Below are positions 1 to 9,153 of a stretch of 64,000 nucleotides of DNA, one piece after another (position 1 is the first letter of the stretch; every line of letters starts with the position of its first letter). The stretch comes from an uncultured Carboxylicivirga sp. (lineage in GTDB: Bacteria; Bacteroidota; Bacteroidia; Bacteroidales; Marinilabiliaceae). A program made the translations under genes and the position numbers. The notes beneath the pieces are model-generated. The model had not been told where the DNA came from. It saw only the letters and a list, made by a program, of their open reading frames with translations, and made no database searches. The stretch spans positions 46,547 to 110,546 of the forward strand of contig CANNEA010000011.1 in NCBI GenBank assembly GCA_947503525.1, in the 5' to 3' direction.

Positions 1-345
1 TCAGAAATCGACCCATCGCAAGGTGGTACGCCATTGGATGATGCAGCCAAGGTAACACCAATGCTTTTAATAGGTACATACTTTATACTTACTGTTGCGG
101 AATTATTTATTAGCCCACTAGGTATCTCATTTGTATCGAAAGTAGCTCCGCCACAATACCAAGGTATTATGCAAGGAGGATGGTTAGGTGCAACTGCACT
201 TGGTAACCAACTATTATTTATTGGTGCTATTTTTTACGAATCAATTCCGATTTGGGCCACATGGACTATCTTTGTAGTAGCATGTATTATCTCAATGTTT
301 ACAATGTTGTTTATGTTGAAATGGTTGGAAAGAGTTTCTAAATAA
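1..345 (+). CDS. Proton-dependent oligopeptide transporter (POT/PTR2 family), C-terminal part
   Basis: The reading frame is open from the left edge of the window to a TAA at 343-345, so only about the last 114 residues of the gene are present. They include a helix with the POT-like stretch AELFISPLGISFVSKVAP, then a glycine-rich helix (GGWLGATALGNQLLF) and a final hydrophobic segment ending KWLERVSK. This matches the last membrane helices of proton-coupled di/tripeptide importers, which sit in the inner membrane. An in-frame TTG at 34 is not the start, because coding continues upstream of it. A terminator follows at once. The family is fairly sure; the substrate cannot be read from this fragment. 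Confidence 0.8.
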   Translation, partial: SEIDPSQGGTPLDDAAKVTPMLLIGTYFILTVAELFISPLGISFVSKVAPPQYQGIMQGGWLGATALGNQLLFIGAIFYESIPIWATWTIFVVACIISMFTMLFMLKWLERVSK

Positions 346-363
346 TCTCATAAGATCATATAT

Positions 364-394
364 AAAAAAAGAGGCCTAGTGGCCTCTTTTTTTT
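364..394. terminator. Bidirectional intrinsic terminator
   Basis: The stem GAGGCC-TAGT-GGCCTC is flanked by seven A's on the left and eight T's on the right. It therefore works for the rightward peptide transporter and for the leftward UspA gene that ends at 397. Confidence 0.85.
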
Positions 395-396
395 GT

Positions 397-1203
397 TTAA
401 TCATGAAGGATTAACATTGGGTGTTCCGGATGCAGAACCATTTCTTTAGTTGTACTAGGATGGAACAAACGTTCAAAGAAACTTTCGTTATGACGAACCA
501 ATGTTACCATATCGCAATCATTATCATCCATAAACTTCAGAATACCATTACTGATGTTTTCTCCTTCAATAAAATTAAAATTCAAATTTAAGCCCTGAAA
601 ATGAGATGCAATCTTTTCTTCGGCATCCAAGCGATTGATGTATTCATCTTCAAGCACATTAACAAAGCTAATACCAGCATGAAAGTGATGCGCTAAGTCG
701 CGAAGTGGCTCAACAACCTCATCCACCTTAATATCCTTCATATCCGTTGCAAAGACGATATTTTCAGGTTTTTTAAACTTAGCATGCTTTGGCACAACTA
801 ATATTGCAGCCTCAACATTCTTAATCACTTCGTAAGCATTACTTCCTAATAGGAAATTTTCAAGAGCAGTTTCTCCCCTGCAACCAAGAACAATTAATTC
901 AGGTTTAAAGTCAGAAACTTCATTCTTCACAACTTCTAACAAAGATCCAAACCGGGAAGCTAATTCAACGCGTGCATTAGGGAAACGCCTATGCAAGATG
1001 GACAATTCATTCTTCAAGCCTTTAAGGCTCTCTTGGGCCAGCTCTTCTTTCACCTGCATAATGTAGGGACTGCCGCTAAATTCAAGATCGTACGCATTAA
1101 CAAGATCGAAATATACTTTCTCATTTTCGAACATTTTTAGCGCATAAATGGCGGCATTCCTTGCAGTATCAGAAAAGTCTGTCAATAGCAAAATTCTTTT
1201 CAT
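397..1203 (-). CDS. Universal stress protein, tandem UspA domains
   Basis: A cytoplasmic protein of 268 residues with two UspA-type alpha/beta domains, roughly 1-142 and 147-268. The first domain starts with KRILLLTDFSD and has the ATP-binding pattern G-x2-G-x9-G-S-N at about residues 107-122 (GCRG...LLGSN). The second keeps the fold signature (NIVFATDMKD near its start, HPMLIL at its end) but lacks the glycine motif, so it probably does not bind nucleotide. Tandem Usp proteins with one degenerate domain are common in Bacteroidota and are linked to stress and starvation survival; the exact role is unknown. I take the ATG at 1203 as start. An in-frame GTG lies directly upstream at 1206. The gene stands alone. 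Confidence 0.85.
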   Translation of the reverse strand: MKRILLLTDFSDTARNAAIYALKMFENEKVYFDLVNAYDLEFSGSPYIMQVKEELAQESLKGLKNELSILHRRFPNARVELASRFGSLLEVVKNEVSDFKPELIVLGCRGETALENFLLGSNAYEVIKNVEAAILVVPKHAKFKKPENIVFATDMKDIKVDEVVEPLRDLAHHFHAGISFVNVLEDEYINRLDAEEKIASHFQGLNLNFNFIEGENISNGILKFMDDNDCDMVTLVRHNESFFERLFHPSTTKEMVLHPEHPMLILHD

Positions 1204-1519
1204 CACTCTAGATATTTGAGTTAAAGGAATTCTCTATGTACCATTGCCGCATAGTGGCTGAGGAAGACTCAACATCGAACGTCTTCGATTAGAAATAGAT
1301 TTTTTAGAAATACGATTAAACTTATAGTAGTATAATATAGATTAACATGGAATAATAGAAATTAAACCTAATCTATCGGAGCATCACCAACACTTAGTAT
1401 ACGAACTTAAATGAAATTTGGTTTGTTTTTTAATCTACAAAAAAGATTCGTTCGTAAACAGTATCCGTTGATTAGTCAATAATAGGTAACTTAATTTTAA
1501 AAGTCAAGTTAATATGAGG
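1204..1519. other. Non-coding stretch upstream of the UspA gene
   Basis: An AT-rich gap between two leftward genes. I see no ORF and no clear TAnnTTTG promoter. The only clean structure is a short hairpin at 1274-1289 (ATCGAA-CGTC-TTCGAT), which would lie in the leader of the UspA transcript. The promoter of the UspA gene should be somewhere here but I cannot place it. Confidence 0.5.
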
Positions 1520-1879
1520 TTAACAACTACGTAAATCTAATCGTCGAAGAATAAAACGCCCTTCCAAATCCTGATCGTCCACACTGTGCCCCTCAATGCG
1601 ATCCGGATCTGTTATTTCCGCAATACGATCATCTAAACAATAATCAATTGGATACGGACTTTCAAGCACTTCATAACTTTTACCCTGAAGCATCAATCGA
1701 TCATCTTGAATTTCACCTTCTACTTCAATACTTATCAAGAATGATGATTCTTCGTAAATATATTCCCTGTAAGTTAAAGTTCCGGAAATACGACCGTCTA
1801 TCTGTTTCAATAAGGCATAGCCCATATCAAAACCTGCTTCAAACTGCTCAAAAAAATGCCATCTCCCGGTTAAATCCAT
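1520..1879 (-). CDS. Small conserved-looking hypothetical protein
   Basis: I do not recognise this 119-residue protein. It is soluble, acidic and has no signal peptide. The first half alternates short hydrophobic strands with turns (LTGRWHFFEQF, YALLKQIDGRISGTLTYREY, IEVEGEIQDDRLMLQGKSYEV), which suggests a small all-beta, lipocalin-like barrel; that is an inference from the strand pattern only. The C-terminal third is rich in Asp. The start is the ATG at 1879; a TTG one codon upstream is less likely. It is a single gene between UspA and the V-ATPase operon, separated from the latter by a terminator. Confidence 0.6.
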   Translation of the reverse strand: MDLTGRWHFFEQFEAGFDMGYALLKQIDGRISGTLTYREYIYEESSFLISIEVEGEIQDDRLMLQGKSYEVLESPYPIDYCLDDRIAEITDPDRIEGHSVDDQDLEGRFILRRLDLRSC

Positions 1880-1948
1880 CAAATAAGTTAATTAGTCAGT
1901 AGGCATTAGACAAAAGTGATTTTCAAACTGACTAATTCTACATAAACA

Positions 1949-1980
1949 AAAAGAGCTGGCAAAGATAGCCAACTCTTTTA
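1949..1980 (-). terminator. Terminator of the V-ATPase operon
   Basis: On the minus strand, AAAGAGTTGGC pairs with GCCAGCTCTTT across a 7-base loop with one mismatch, followed by a T run. It lies 50 bases past the end of the K-subunit gene. Confidence 0.75.
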
Positions 1981-2029
1981 GAATATTCTATTTTGGCATA
2001 AAGCCAAATAAATTTTCTGGAACTTTTCC

Positions 2030-2488
2030 TTATGCACCAGGTATTCCACCCATACCGAATACCATCGCCAATAATGCAACTGTTTCAATTACACCCATGG
2101 CAGCAATGTACATACCAGCACCTTGCTTGTCATCAACTGCTAGGTTCGAACATGCAGCCGCACCTGCACGTCCTTGCATAATTGCTGATACAGCAATTGC
2201 AATACCTACAAATAATGCGAAAATCATTTGATTCATGTAGCTATCAGGGTTTAGGTCGGCTGACATGAGCGTATTCATGAAGATCATACCATAAATCACC
2301 TGACTTAAAGGCATACCCACCATTGCCAGTGCTAATGCTGGTAATTTCTTCTTATCCTTAATCGATTGTTTCCAAAGGCCCATTGCACCCATAGCTGCAA
2401 TTCCGGTACCGATTGCCGAACCTACACCTGCGATTCCTAATGCGATGGCATGACCACCAAATCCTTGTACTGCTGTTAATAAAGTCAT
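2030..2488 (-). CDS. ntpK: V-type ATPase subunit K (rotor-ring proteolipid)
   Basis: This 152-residue membrane protein has four transmembrane helices arranged as two hairpins and forms the c/K ring that carries ions through the membrane. The ion-binding glutamate is E135 in GVIETVALL. The residues that bind Na+ in Enterococcus hirae NtpK (Leu61, Thr64, Gln65, Gln110, Glu139) appear to correspond here to L61 or its neighbour, S62, Q63 (in GMPLSQ), Q105 (in MQGRAGAA) and E135. The set is complete apart from a conservative Ser for Thr. This argues for Na+ rather than H+ as coupling ion, by inference. It is the last gene of the operon, 25 bases after subunit I, and is followed by a terminator. 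Confidence 0.9.
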   Translation of the reverse strand: MTLLTAVQGFGGHAIALGIAGVGSAIGTGIAAMGAMGLWKQSIKDKKKLPALALAMVGMPLSQVIYGMIFMNTLMSADLNPDSYMNQMIFALFVGIAIAVSAIMQGRAGAAACSNLAVDDKQGAGMYIAAMGVIETVALLAMVFGMGGIPGA

Positions 2489-2513
2489 TGTATTTAATTT
2501 TATTAGATGTTAC

Positions 2514-4331
2514 TTATTTTTTTATTTTAAATGGGTTGTAATCACTACCCGAAAATTCAACGCTGGCATGGCCTGCATATTCCAACATATTTAAACGAAC
2601 GCCATGCACCAACACAGCCATTGCTGCTAAGGTCATATTTAAGGCATGTCCTAATATCAGAATCAATACTGCTCCAATACCTGAGGCTAATGTTGTGATG
2701 CCATCACCAATGGCCATATCATTAAAGCTGCTGGCCATTAATACAGTTGATAGTCCTACCGCATATAAACGAATGTATGATATCACATCAGAGAATCCGT
2801 TAATAACATTCAAAGGCAAATTACCTAATGATGATAGCATTCCTTTAAAAAACGGTTGACCAGGGCTTGAAAACAAGGCCACCAAAGCAGCTCCGCCAAT
2901 AAATAACCATGGCATAAAAACCGGCCCCTCAATACCCAATACCATATCATTCACCAAAAAGTACAGTCCCCATACAATGGATACCCATCCTATCTGGCCA
3001 ATAGGCACAACACTATTGATGTATTTCCAGCCTTTTTGAATGTGCCCAATACTTAGATGAACAGCTCCTATTAAGAACATAAACTGTTGAATCCTTAGGT
3101 CATCGCCACCAAAACTGGCCAGATATCCAACTTGCAACTGTTTTAAAAACGGAATATTAGCAATGGTTTCGGCACCAAAGTAGGTTCCCGTTAGCACACC
3201 CCATGTCATAATAGAAACAGAGAGCGTGTAAAACAAACCAAACTCTATCTTCTTGACAAAACCTGTTTTCCAATGTGCCAATAGAGTAAGTGCAAAAAAG
3301 ATAAGACCATAACCCGCATCACCAACTAATATACCGGTGAAGAAAGTAAAAAAGATTAAAAATACTTTTGATACATCAATCTCGTCATATCCTGGAACCA
3401 ATCCCATAAAGCCCATTACCGGCTTTATCTTATCTGTCCATTTCGGGTTTCGCAATAATGTTGGCACAAAATCGTGTTCATCAGGACGCGGTTCTCTCAC
3501 TATATAGCCCCAACCATTTTGTTCGGCAGTCTCAGTAACCGACTCAACTTTGTCCTCGGGCACAAAACCTTCCCAACAGCGCAACTTATCATGAAAAGCA
3601 ACACCTCCATACTGTACTGTACGAACCTTTAAGCGGTTGTTTCTTTCATCCAAGGCATCAGCTATCAGATTCTTTTGCTTTTTCAGTTGAATTAAGAGCT
3701 GCTGACCATTTGCTAACTCAGTATTCTTCTCACTTAAGTCAGTCTCGACCTTTTGGAATGATATACCCTGCAATTCGATTTGTTGATAGTTTAAAGCAGC
3801 TTCCTTATCTTCTGAGATAAGCACAAGTTGACAAACACCACCGGATTGCCCAGCTAATTTTACATCTTCCCTGTTACGGATACTTTTTAAATCCTTTTCA
3901 GAAACTTCGTAAAGCTTTAGGTATACTCCTCTGCCATTGATGTTGCGGATATCATCTAATGAGATATTACCCCAAGTCTTATACCATTCCTTCGCCTTCG
4001 ATAGTTCAACGATCTGCTTTTGAAGTTCTCGGTTTGTTTTATCGGTTTCTATAACTTTTTCCAATAAAGCAATATCACCTCTTTCCTCTTTTGCATAGTC
4101 ATTAACTTCAACCGCAGAAGATGGTTCAGCCTCTTCAACACCATCCAATACAGCCATTGCATCCTCGAGTTGCTTAATGCGATTTTGCAGGCGATCTATC
4201 GACTCATCCTTTGCAGGTTGAAATGGAGAGATATGTACCAAACCTAACTTTCCAAGAACCTCTAAATCCTCATGCATATCATTGGTTGGGTGCGCCATGA
4301 AAAGCAATAGTTTTTTCATTTTTGTAATCAT
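2514..4331 (-). CDS. ntpI: V-type ATPase subunit I (stator membrane subunit)
   Basis: A 605-residue protein with an N-terminal cytoplasmic half of about 310 residues containing coiled-coil stretches (60-110 and 200-235) and a membrane half of seven to eight helices. It anchors the peripheral stalk and provides the stator half-channel. The segment VISYIRLYAVGLS near residue 517 carries the arginine (about R521) expected to face the ring glutamate of subunit K. The start codon overlaps the stop of subunit D by four bases (ATGA), typical of translational coupling. Length and layout are normal for bacterial I subunits. Confidence 0.93.
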   Translation of the reverse strand: MITKMKKLLLFMAHPTNDMHEDLEVLGKLGLVHISPFQPAKDESIDRLQNRIKQLEDAMAVLDGVEEAEPSSAVEVNDYAKEERGDIALLEKVIETDKTNRELQKQIVELSKAKEWYKTWGNISLDDIRNINGRGVYLKLYEVSEKDLKSIRNREDVKLAGQSGGVCQLVLISEDKEAALNYQQIELQGISFQKVETDLSEKNTELANGQQLLIQLKKQKNLIADALDERNNRLKVRTVQYGGVAFHDKLRCWEGFVPEDKVESVTETAEQNGWGYIVREPRPDEHDFVPTLLRNPKWTDKIKPVMGFMGLVPGYDEIDVSKVFLIFFTFFTGILVGDAGYGLIFFALTLLAHWKTGFVKKIEFGLFYTLSVSIMTWGVLTGTYFGAETIANIPFLKQLQVGYLASFGGDDLRIQQFMFLIGAVHLSIGHIQKGWKYINSVVPIGQIGWVSIVWGLYFLVNDMVLGIEGPVFMPWLFIGGAALVALFSSPGQPFFKGMLSSLGNLPLNVINGFSDVISYIRLYAVGLSTVLMASSFNDMAIGDGITTLASGIGAVLILILGHALNMTLAAMAVLVHGVRLNMLEYAGHASVEFSGSDYNPFKIKK

Positions 4332-4936
4332 GCCATCACTCCTTCCTTTTGACTGGTTTTCACAACTTTTGCTGTCGCAATCGTTAAGCGTTCATCATCC
4401 TGCAATTTCTGACCAATTTTTCGAATAGCCGTTTTCGCATTTGGTATACGACGATTCTCGAACAGTTTAATACGGGCACGTACATCTAGCAACTCTTCTT
4501 CGAGCAAATGAATTTGCTCTTCAAGACATTCAATTTCGGCCATTAACTGTAATTGCTCCTGCATTAAAATAATAGCATCATCAACCCATAAAGGTGCATT
4601 TTCCGGTATGGGCATCACGTTAAAGTCAACACCTTCGTATTGCTCTACGCGAACACCAGCTACATCTGCATGCTTTGTGATGATCTTGTTAACAGAGATG
4701 TATGTTTTTATATCCACGTGCGAATCGCTCATAACAGCTACCCAAGGCTCAGCCGCCTTGTTGTTTTTTTCAATTACAGCACGAATTTCTTCGATTCTTT
4801 CAGCAATTGTATTAATTGTTGACATCAAAGATTTCTCCATCGCTTCGAACAAAGGCAGCATGCGTAATGACACCTTCAGAATTTTCTTCTGACGGGCACG
4901 CTCTGTTTTCGTATATTTTATTTTTACAACTGCCAT
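4328..4936 (-). CDS. ntpD: V-type ATPase subunit D (central stalk)
   Basis: A 202-residue, almost fully helical protein. It begins KIKYTKTERARQKKILKVSLRMLPLFEAMEKSL and ends in another long coiled helix, as expected of the central rotor shaft that turns inside the A3B3 head. The start shares one base with the stop of the DUF2764 gene (TAATG), and the stop overlaps the start of subunit I, so the genes are tightly coupled. Sequence conservation in this subunit is low, and the call rests on helix pattern, length and operon position. Confidence 0.88.
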   Translation of the reverse strand: MAVVKIKYTKTERARQKKILKVSLRMLPLFEAMEKSLMSTINTIAERIEEIRAVIEKNNKAAEPWVAVMSDSHVDIKTYISVNKIITKHADVAGVRVEQYEGVDFNVMPIPENAPLWVDDAIILMQEQLQLMAEIECLEEQIHLLEEELLDVRARIKLFENRRIPNAKTAIRKIGQKLQDDERLTIATAKVVKTSQKEGVMA

Positions 4937-5439
4937 TATACCTCCTTCTCTTTAGATGGATTAACAACAGATTCTAAAACCTGCAACCCGTGTTCTTTAT
5001 TAAACGAGCTTAGGCGGTTTAAAATCTGTAATCGCAATTTATAAACCAATACCTCAGTTAAGGTAAACCCTTCGCCGGCCTGAATAGTATCCAGTTCTTC
5101 CCATTGCCATCGCATAATGAGCTTTTCCCGCTCCAATGGATTAGTATTAATGGTTGCTTGTGGAAGTCGCGCTAAATTGGGCGTTCGTTTTTGAGCTTTG
5201 GCTGCTCGAATCTCAGAAATATCTTCCTGTAAGTCTCCCAACATGTTGCCAATACTCTTTAAACCAACCTTCCCATCCGAATCGGTTGCCTTAAATATAT
5301 CTACCGGTTCGAGTTTTTTAAAGTGCTTTGCCGACAACTGACCTTTGGCCTCGTCGATAAACTCATCCATCGAAATGGGTGGTTCCTGTCCGAAGCGCAA
5401 GGACGGCAAACTACACATTAAATAAACCAAGTTCGACAT
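4936..5439 (-). CDS. DUF2764 family protein of the V-ATPase operon
   Basis: A 167-residue soluble protein opening with LVYLMCSLPSLRFGQEPPIS, the pattern of the DUF2764 family, which is found inside Bacteroidota and spirochaete V-ATPase operons. Its function is not established. Because no subunit C/d gene is visible in this operon, a role as a reduced or divergent C-type subunit, linking ring and central stalk, is a reasonable guess. It lies between subunits E and D, one base after E and overlapping D by one base, so it is translated with the complex in a fixed ratio. Confidence 0.8.
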   Translation of the reverse strand: MSNLVYLMCSLPSLRFGQEPPISMDEFIDEAKGQLSAKHFKKLEPVDIFKATDSDGKVGLKSIGNMLGDLQEDISEIRAAKAQKRTPNLARLPQATINTNPLEREKLIMRWQWEELDTIQAGEGFTLTEVLVYKLRLQILNRLSSFNKEHGLQVLESVVNPSKEKEV

Positions 5440-5440
5440 A

Positions 5441-6049
5441 CTAGGCCTCCTCGGTTATGCGTTCAACCAAATCTTTATTGAGTAAGGTAAACATAGCCTG
5501 TTTAACATCGCTATCGCTCAACACAAACTGAACTCCGCTATTATCGGTTGATTGAACCACAATTTTAGCTTCACTGTTAGCCAAAGGCTGTAAGCTTACT
5601 TCTTCTTTTAAACCTGCCTTAACTATAAAAGCTTGCATGCCTTTTAGAGTTTCGGCTGGAACCTCAACCTTTTTACTACCTTCAATCGAAGCTACTACCG
5701 CTTTTGTTAATTCTTCCAGATATTTCTCCTGAGTGAATAAACTTTCGCTTAAGTTTCCAAAAATCGATTCCATATATTTTAAAACCGCCACTTTTGTAGC
5801 TTCAAGCATATCGCGTGAAGCTTGTTTCATAGCTGTTTGTGCATTATTCTTAGCTTGCTCAGCTTTAGAATTAGCCTCTTCTATGATGGTGTTTTTTTGG
5901 GCTTCTGCTTCTGCAATAATGGCCTCGGCTTGCTTTTTAGCTTCTTCAATAATGCGCTGCTTTTCAGCCTCTCCAGCATCAATTCCTTGCTCTTTAAGCT
6001 TCGAAACAATCGTTTCCAGATTTTCTTTATTATCGTGCATTTCTTTCAT
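5441..6049 (-). CDS. ntpE: V-type ATPase subunit E (peripheral stalk)
   Basis: A 202-residue protein. Residues 15-95 form a long charged helix rich in Ala, Glu and Lys (EAEKQRIIEEAKKQAEAII). The C-terminal alpha/beta domain of about 100 residues binds the top of the A3B3 head. This is the standard E-subunit layout; E dimerises with a second stalk helix (G/H), for which I see no separate gene. The gene follows subunit B after 21 bases. The start is the first ATG (6049); another ATG lies three codons in. Confidence 0.88.
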   Translation of the reverse strand: MKEMHDNKENLETIVSKLKEQGIDAGEAEKQRIIEEAKKQAEAIIAEAEAQKNTIIEEANSKAEQAKNNAQTAMKQASRDMLEATKVAVLKYMESIFGNLSESLFTQEKYLEELTKAVVASIEGSKKVEVPAETLKGMQAFIVKAGLKEEVSLQPLANSEAKIVVQSTDNSGVQFVLSDSDVKQAMFTLLNKDLVERITEEA

Positions 6050-6070
6050 TTTTTTAAAATAAACAACCGA

Positions 6071-7381
6071 TTAGTTCTTATCCCAGTATTCTTCAATCAG
6101 TTTTTTACTGAGCCCCGTTTCTGTAGGATCGAAATGGCGCTTAAGAATAGCCCAACATTTATCAAGTGCTGCTTCAAGCTCAATTGGCTCACCAAATGGC
6201 TCTTCAACATTATCGATAAAGTCGGTACGGTAACGTAATAACTTTTGAGAGTATGGATCATTCGCAGCTCCTACTTCCGCAGCTTCATGTGCCTTTTCTG
6301 CATCAGCCAGTAAGGACGCCATTGCTGTCATTATAGCACGGTGGTCGCTACGTGTTTTACCATTCACACCTTGTTTCAAACGCGATAGTGAACGGGCCAA
6401 CTTCAATTTACCATTCTCTAAGAAAAACTGTCCTTCCGTAATATAACCAGTGTTATCAGGTACAGGATCTTCTAATGATTCCAGCGTTGTTGCTCCAATA
6501 ATCGTAATTGAACCTGCACCTTCTATATCAGCTGCAACCTCGTATCTTTTTGCTAACTCCGAATATAAGGATCCCGGATAACCTTGTAGCGAAGGAATCA
6601 TATCCTGGTAGTTGGCAACGTTACGTAAGATGTTCGACCAGTTAGTCATATCAGTTAACAATACCAATACATCTTTTCCCTGATCACCAAATTCGCGAGC
6701 TACACTTAAAGCCACATCCGGTAACATTAAACCTTTAATCTGCGAATCACCAGCAAGGTGACTAAACATGATTGTTTTATCGATGTTTCCTGATTGAGAA
6801 AGTTGCTCTTTGAAGTAATGGTACTCATCAAACTTTAATCCAATACCAGCAAAGATGATAACATCGGCCTGAGCTCCCTGAGCAATCTGAGATAACAGAC
6901 GGTTATATGGTTCCGTTGGACCCGCAAAAATTGGAATCTTCTGCGATTTTACCAATGTATTGAAAACATCAATCATCGGAATTCCTGTCCATAGTGCCTG
7001 CTTAGGTACGTTACGTACAGTTGGATTTAAGGTATCTAATCGAGTAGACACTTCCTTTTCGAAAATTACGTCTGGTCCACCATCAGATACTTCACCGGCA
7101 CCATCAAAACTACGGCCCAACATTTTATTTGAGAAACCTGCTGTTAGTGGAATCTCATGCATGCGAATTTTGGTGCTGGTGCTTAAGCCTGTTGTTCCAT
7201 TAAAAACCTGAAAACGAGTTGAGTCTTCTGTAATATTAATGGCTTTCGCAAAAGAAAGGCTTTGGTTGCTATCCGCTTCCAAGAGCTCTACCACATGGTT
7301 AAGCGCAACCCCAGGATTACCTTCAACCGAGATAAGAGCTTTACCAACTTCGCTTATTTTATTAATTTCTTTCCTTATCAT
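6071..7381 (-). CDS. ntpB: V-type ATPase subunit B (non-catalytic)
   Basis: A 436-residue protein of the A3B3 head. It shows the V-type B signatures GRSFDGAGE (near 90) and PIFAGPTEPYN in place of a true P-loop, and later DVLVLLTDMTNW and a PGYPGSLYSEL-like stretch (LQGYPGSLYSELAKRYE). The lack of GKT is normal, since B subunits bind but do not hydrolyse ATP. The start codon overlaps the subunit A stop in ATGA, as between D and I. Length is normal for the family. Confidence 0.95.
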   Translation of the reverse strand: MIRKEINKISEVGKALISVEGNPGVALNHVVELLEADSNQSLSFAKAINITEDSTRFQVFNGTTGLSTSTKIRMHEIPLTAGFSNKMLGRSFDGAGEVSDGGPDVIFEKEVSTRLDTLNPTVRNVPKQALWTGIPMIDVFNTLVKSQKIPIFAGPTEPYNRLLSQIAQGAQADVIIFAGIGLKFDEYHYFKEQLSQSGNIDKTIMFSHLAGDSQIKGLMLPDVALSVAREFGDQGKDVLVLLTDMTNWSNILRNVANYQDMIPSLQGYPGSLYSELAKRYEVAADIEGAGSITIIGATTLESLEDPVPDNTGYITEGQFFLENGKLKLARSLSRLKQGVNGKTRSDHRAIMTAMASLLADAEKAHEAAEVGAANDPYSQKLLRYRTDFIDNVEEPFGEPIELEAALDKCWAILKRHFDPTETGLSKKLIEEYWDKN

Positions 7382-9153
7382 ACGGCGTATTCCTCCTGTA
7401 AAATAAATTTATCCACTGCTTTAGGTAGATTAGTAACTTCCTCCTCAGATTTTGCTGAGTAATTCCACTCTCTCCACCACTGGCGTAATCCATCAAACTT
7501 CTGTTTGATTAACTCTTTAATTTGTTCATCGTCCATGTCTCCTTGCTGGAAATCGATGGAACTATCTATTAAATTCTGAACAGCCTGATTAATTACTTGT
7601 AAGCGATCCGGACGTGTACATGCATCCACCTTATCGAAAGCATCTTGTTGCATCACACAGAAATCAATAGTTAAACCTTTTTGAAACTGAACATAATTCG
7701 AAACAGGTACTTTCTTTAATCCAATGGTACTAATGGTTTGATCAATGTCGTTAGCATCATTTAAAGTTTGAATCATCTTTCTACGGTCTTTCCATGATAC
7801 AAAACCATCGTAAACTGAAGTAGTATATACCAAAGGATCAATGGCCGGGTATTTCTTAGCATCGGCACGATCCTGAGATAAGCCCCAGAAACCTCCAGTA
7901 GCATCCATGGTTGCCTGGGTTACAGGCTCCTGGAAGTTACCACCTGCAGGTGATACTGTTCCAATAAAAGTTAATGAACCACCAGTTCCTAAATCTTCAC
8001 CGGCACGCTGGTACATCCCTTTAATCTGATCCGGAATATCCATCGGGAATGCTTCCGGTCCAGGAATATCACCCTGACGACCACTACGCTCGCGCAATGC
8101 CTGTGCCCAACGTGATGTTGAATCGGCTAAAAGCACTACTTTTTTACCTTGATAACGATAGTACTCGCCTACTGTTAATGCAATAAATACCGAAGCTTCA
8201 CGAGCCGCAACAGGCATAGAACTGGTATTTCCGAAAATGCACATACGATTCATTAAAGACTCACCTGTAGTAGGATCTTCCAACTCAGCAAATTCTTTAA
8301 AAACCTCAACTGCCTCACCAGCACGCTCACCACAAGCAGCCATGATCATAATGTCAGCTACTGCATATTTACATAGTGAATGCTGAAGTACAGTTTTTCC
8401 TGCACCAAAAGGCCCAGGATTACCTACTGTTCCACCATAACCTACAGGAGCCAATAGATCAATAACACGCGTACCCGTTGAAATAGCATGACTAGGTATA
8501 GCACGATCTACAAATGGAATAGGAGATTTTACTGGCTGACGGAAAGCTAACTGTAATTCGTGCTTTTTGTTTTGCTCATCAACCACAATAGCAACTTGCT
8601 GAATAATGTTTACCGAACTCTTTTCGATAATACTTTCCACTTTACAAGTTCCGAAACTAAAAGGCACTAAGATCTTATGATCGACCTTACCTTCCGGTAC
8701 GTTTCCGATAACATCACCACCTGAAACCGTATCTCCAACTTTTACACTTGGAGTAAAGTCCCATAATACCTCTTCATCCAAGGCTGGGGCATTCATACCA
8801 GGTTTAAGATATGGATCTTCTTCACTTAGTTTATACAATGGATTTTGTAAACCATCCCATACACTAGTTAAAAGACCCGGACCTAACAATACGGATAAAG
8901 GGGTACCTTTAAATACCACTTCATCACCAATCATGGCTCCTGTTAAGTCTTCAAAAACCTGCATCTCTACAATACCGGCATCGGCATTTTTAGGATCAGG
9001 CTGAATCTGCAGAACCTCCGCTTGGAGGAATTTTCCATCGACGGAAATCTCAGCAGTTTCCCCCATTATCACATCATCAAAGAATCGGGCTTTCACCAAC
9101 GAGTCTTGGATGGAAATAAGGTTTCCTGTCCTCTTTTTGTTGATATCGTTCAT
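7378..9153 (-). CDS. ntpA: V-type ATPase catalytic subunit A
   Basis: A 591-residue catalytic subunit. After the N-terminal barrel comes the V-type non-homologous bulge, then Walker A GPFGAGKT at 247-254, the catalytic ACGERAGE (glutamate near 276), and Walker B VVLLADSTSRWAQALRERSGR around residue 340. It hydrolyses or makes ATP with subunit B in a head coupled to the membrane ring. It is the first gene of a seven-gene leftward operon: A-B-E-DUF2764-D-I-K. A leader of about 165 bases containing a small hairpin precedes it. No ORF for subunits C, F or G lies next to it. Confidence 0.96.
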   Translation of the reverse strand: MNDINKKRTGNLISIQDSLVKARFFDDVIMGETAEISVDGKFLQAEVLQIQPDPKNADAGIVEMQVFEDLTGAMIGDEVVFKGTPLSVLLGPGLLTSVWDGLQNPLYKLSEEDPYLKPGMNAPALDEEVLWDFTPSVKVGDTVSGGDVIGNVPEGKVDHKILVPFSFGTCKVESIIEKSSVNIIQQVAIVVDEQNKKHELQLAFRQPVKSPIPFVDRAIPSHAISTGTRVIDLLAPVGYGGTVGNPGPFGAGKTVLQHSLCKYAVADIMIMAACGERAGEAVEVFKEFAELEDPTTGESLMNRMCIFGNTSSMPVAAREASVFIALTVGEYYRYQGKKVVLLADSTSRWAQALRERSGRQGDIPGPEAFPMDIPDQIKGMYQRAGEDLGTGGSLTFIGTVSPAGGNFQEPVTQATMDATGGFWGLSQDRADAKKYPAIDPLVYTTSVYDGFVSWKDRRKMIQTLNDANDIDQTISTIGLKKVPVSNYVQFQKGLTIDFCVMQQDAFDKVDACTRPDRLQVINQAVQNLIDSSIDFQQGDMDDEQIKELIKQKFDGLRQWWREWNYSAKSEEEVTNLPKAVDKFILQEEYAV

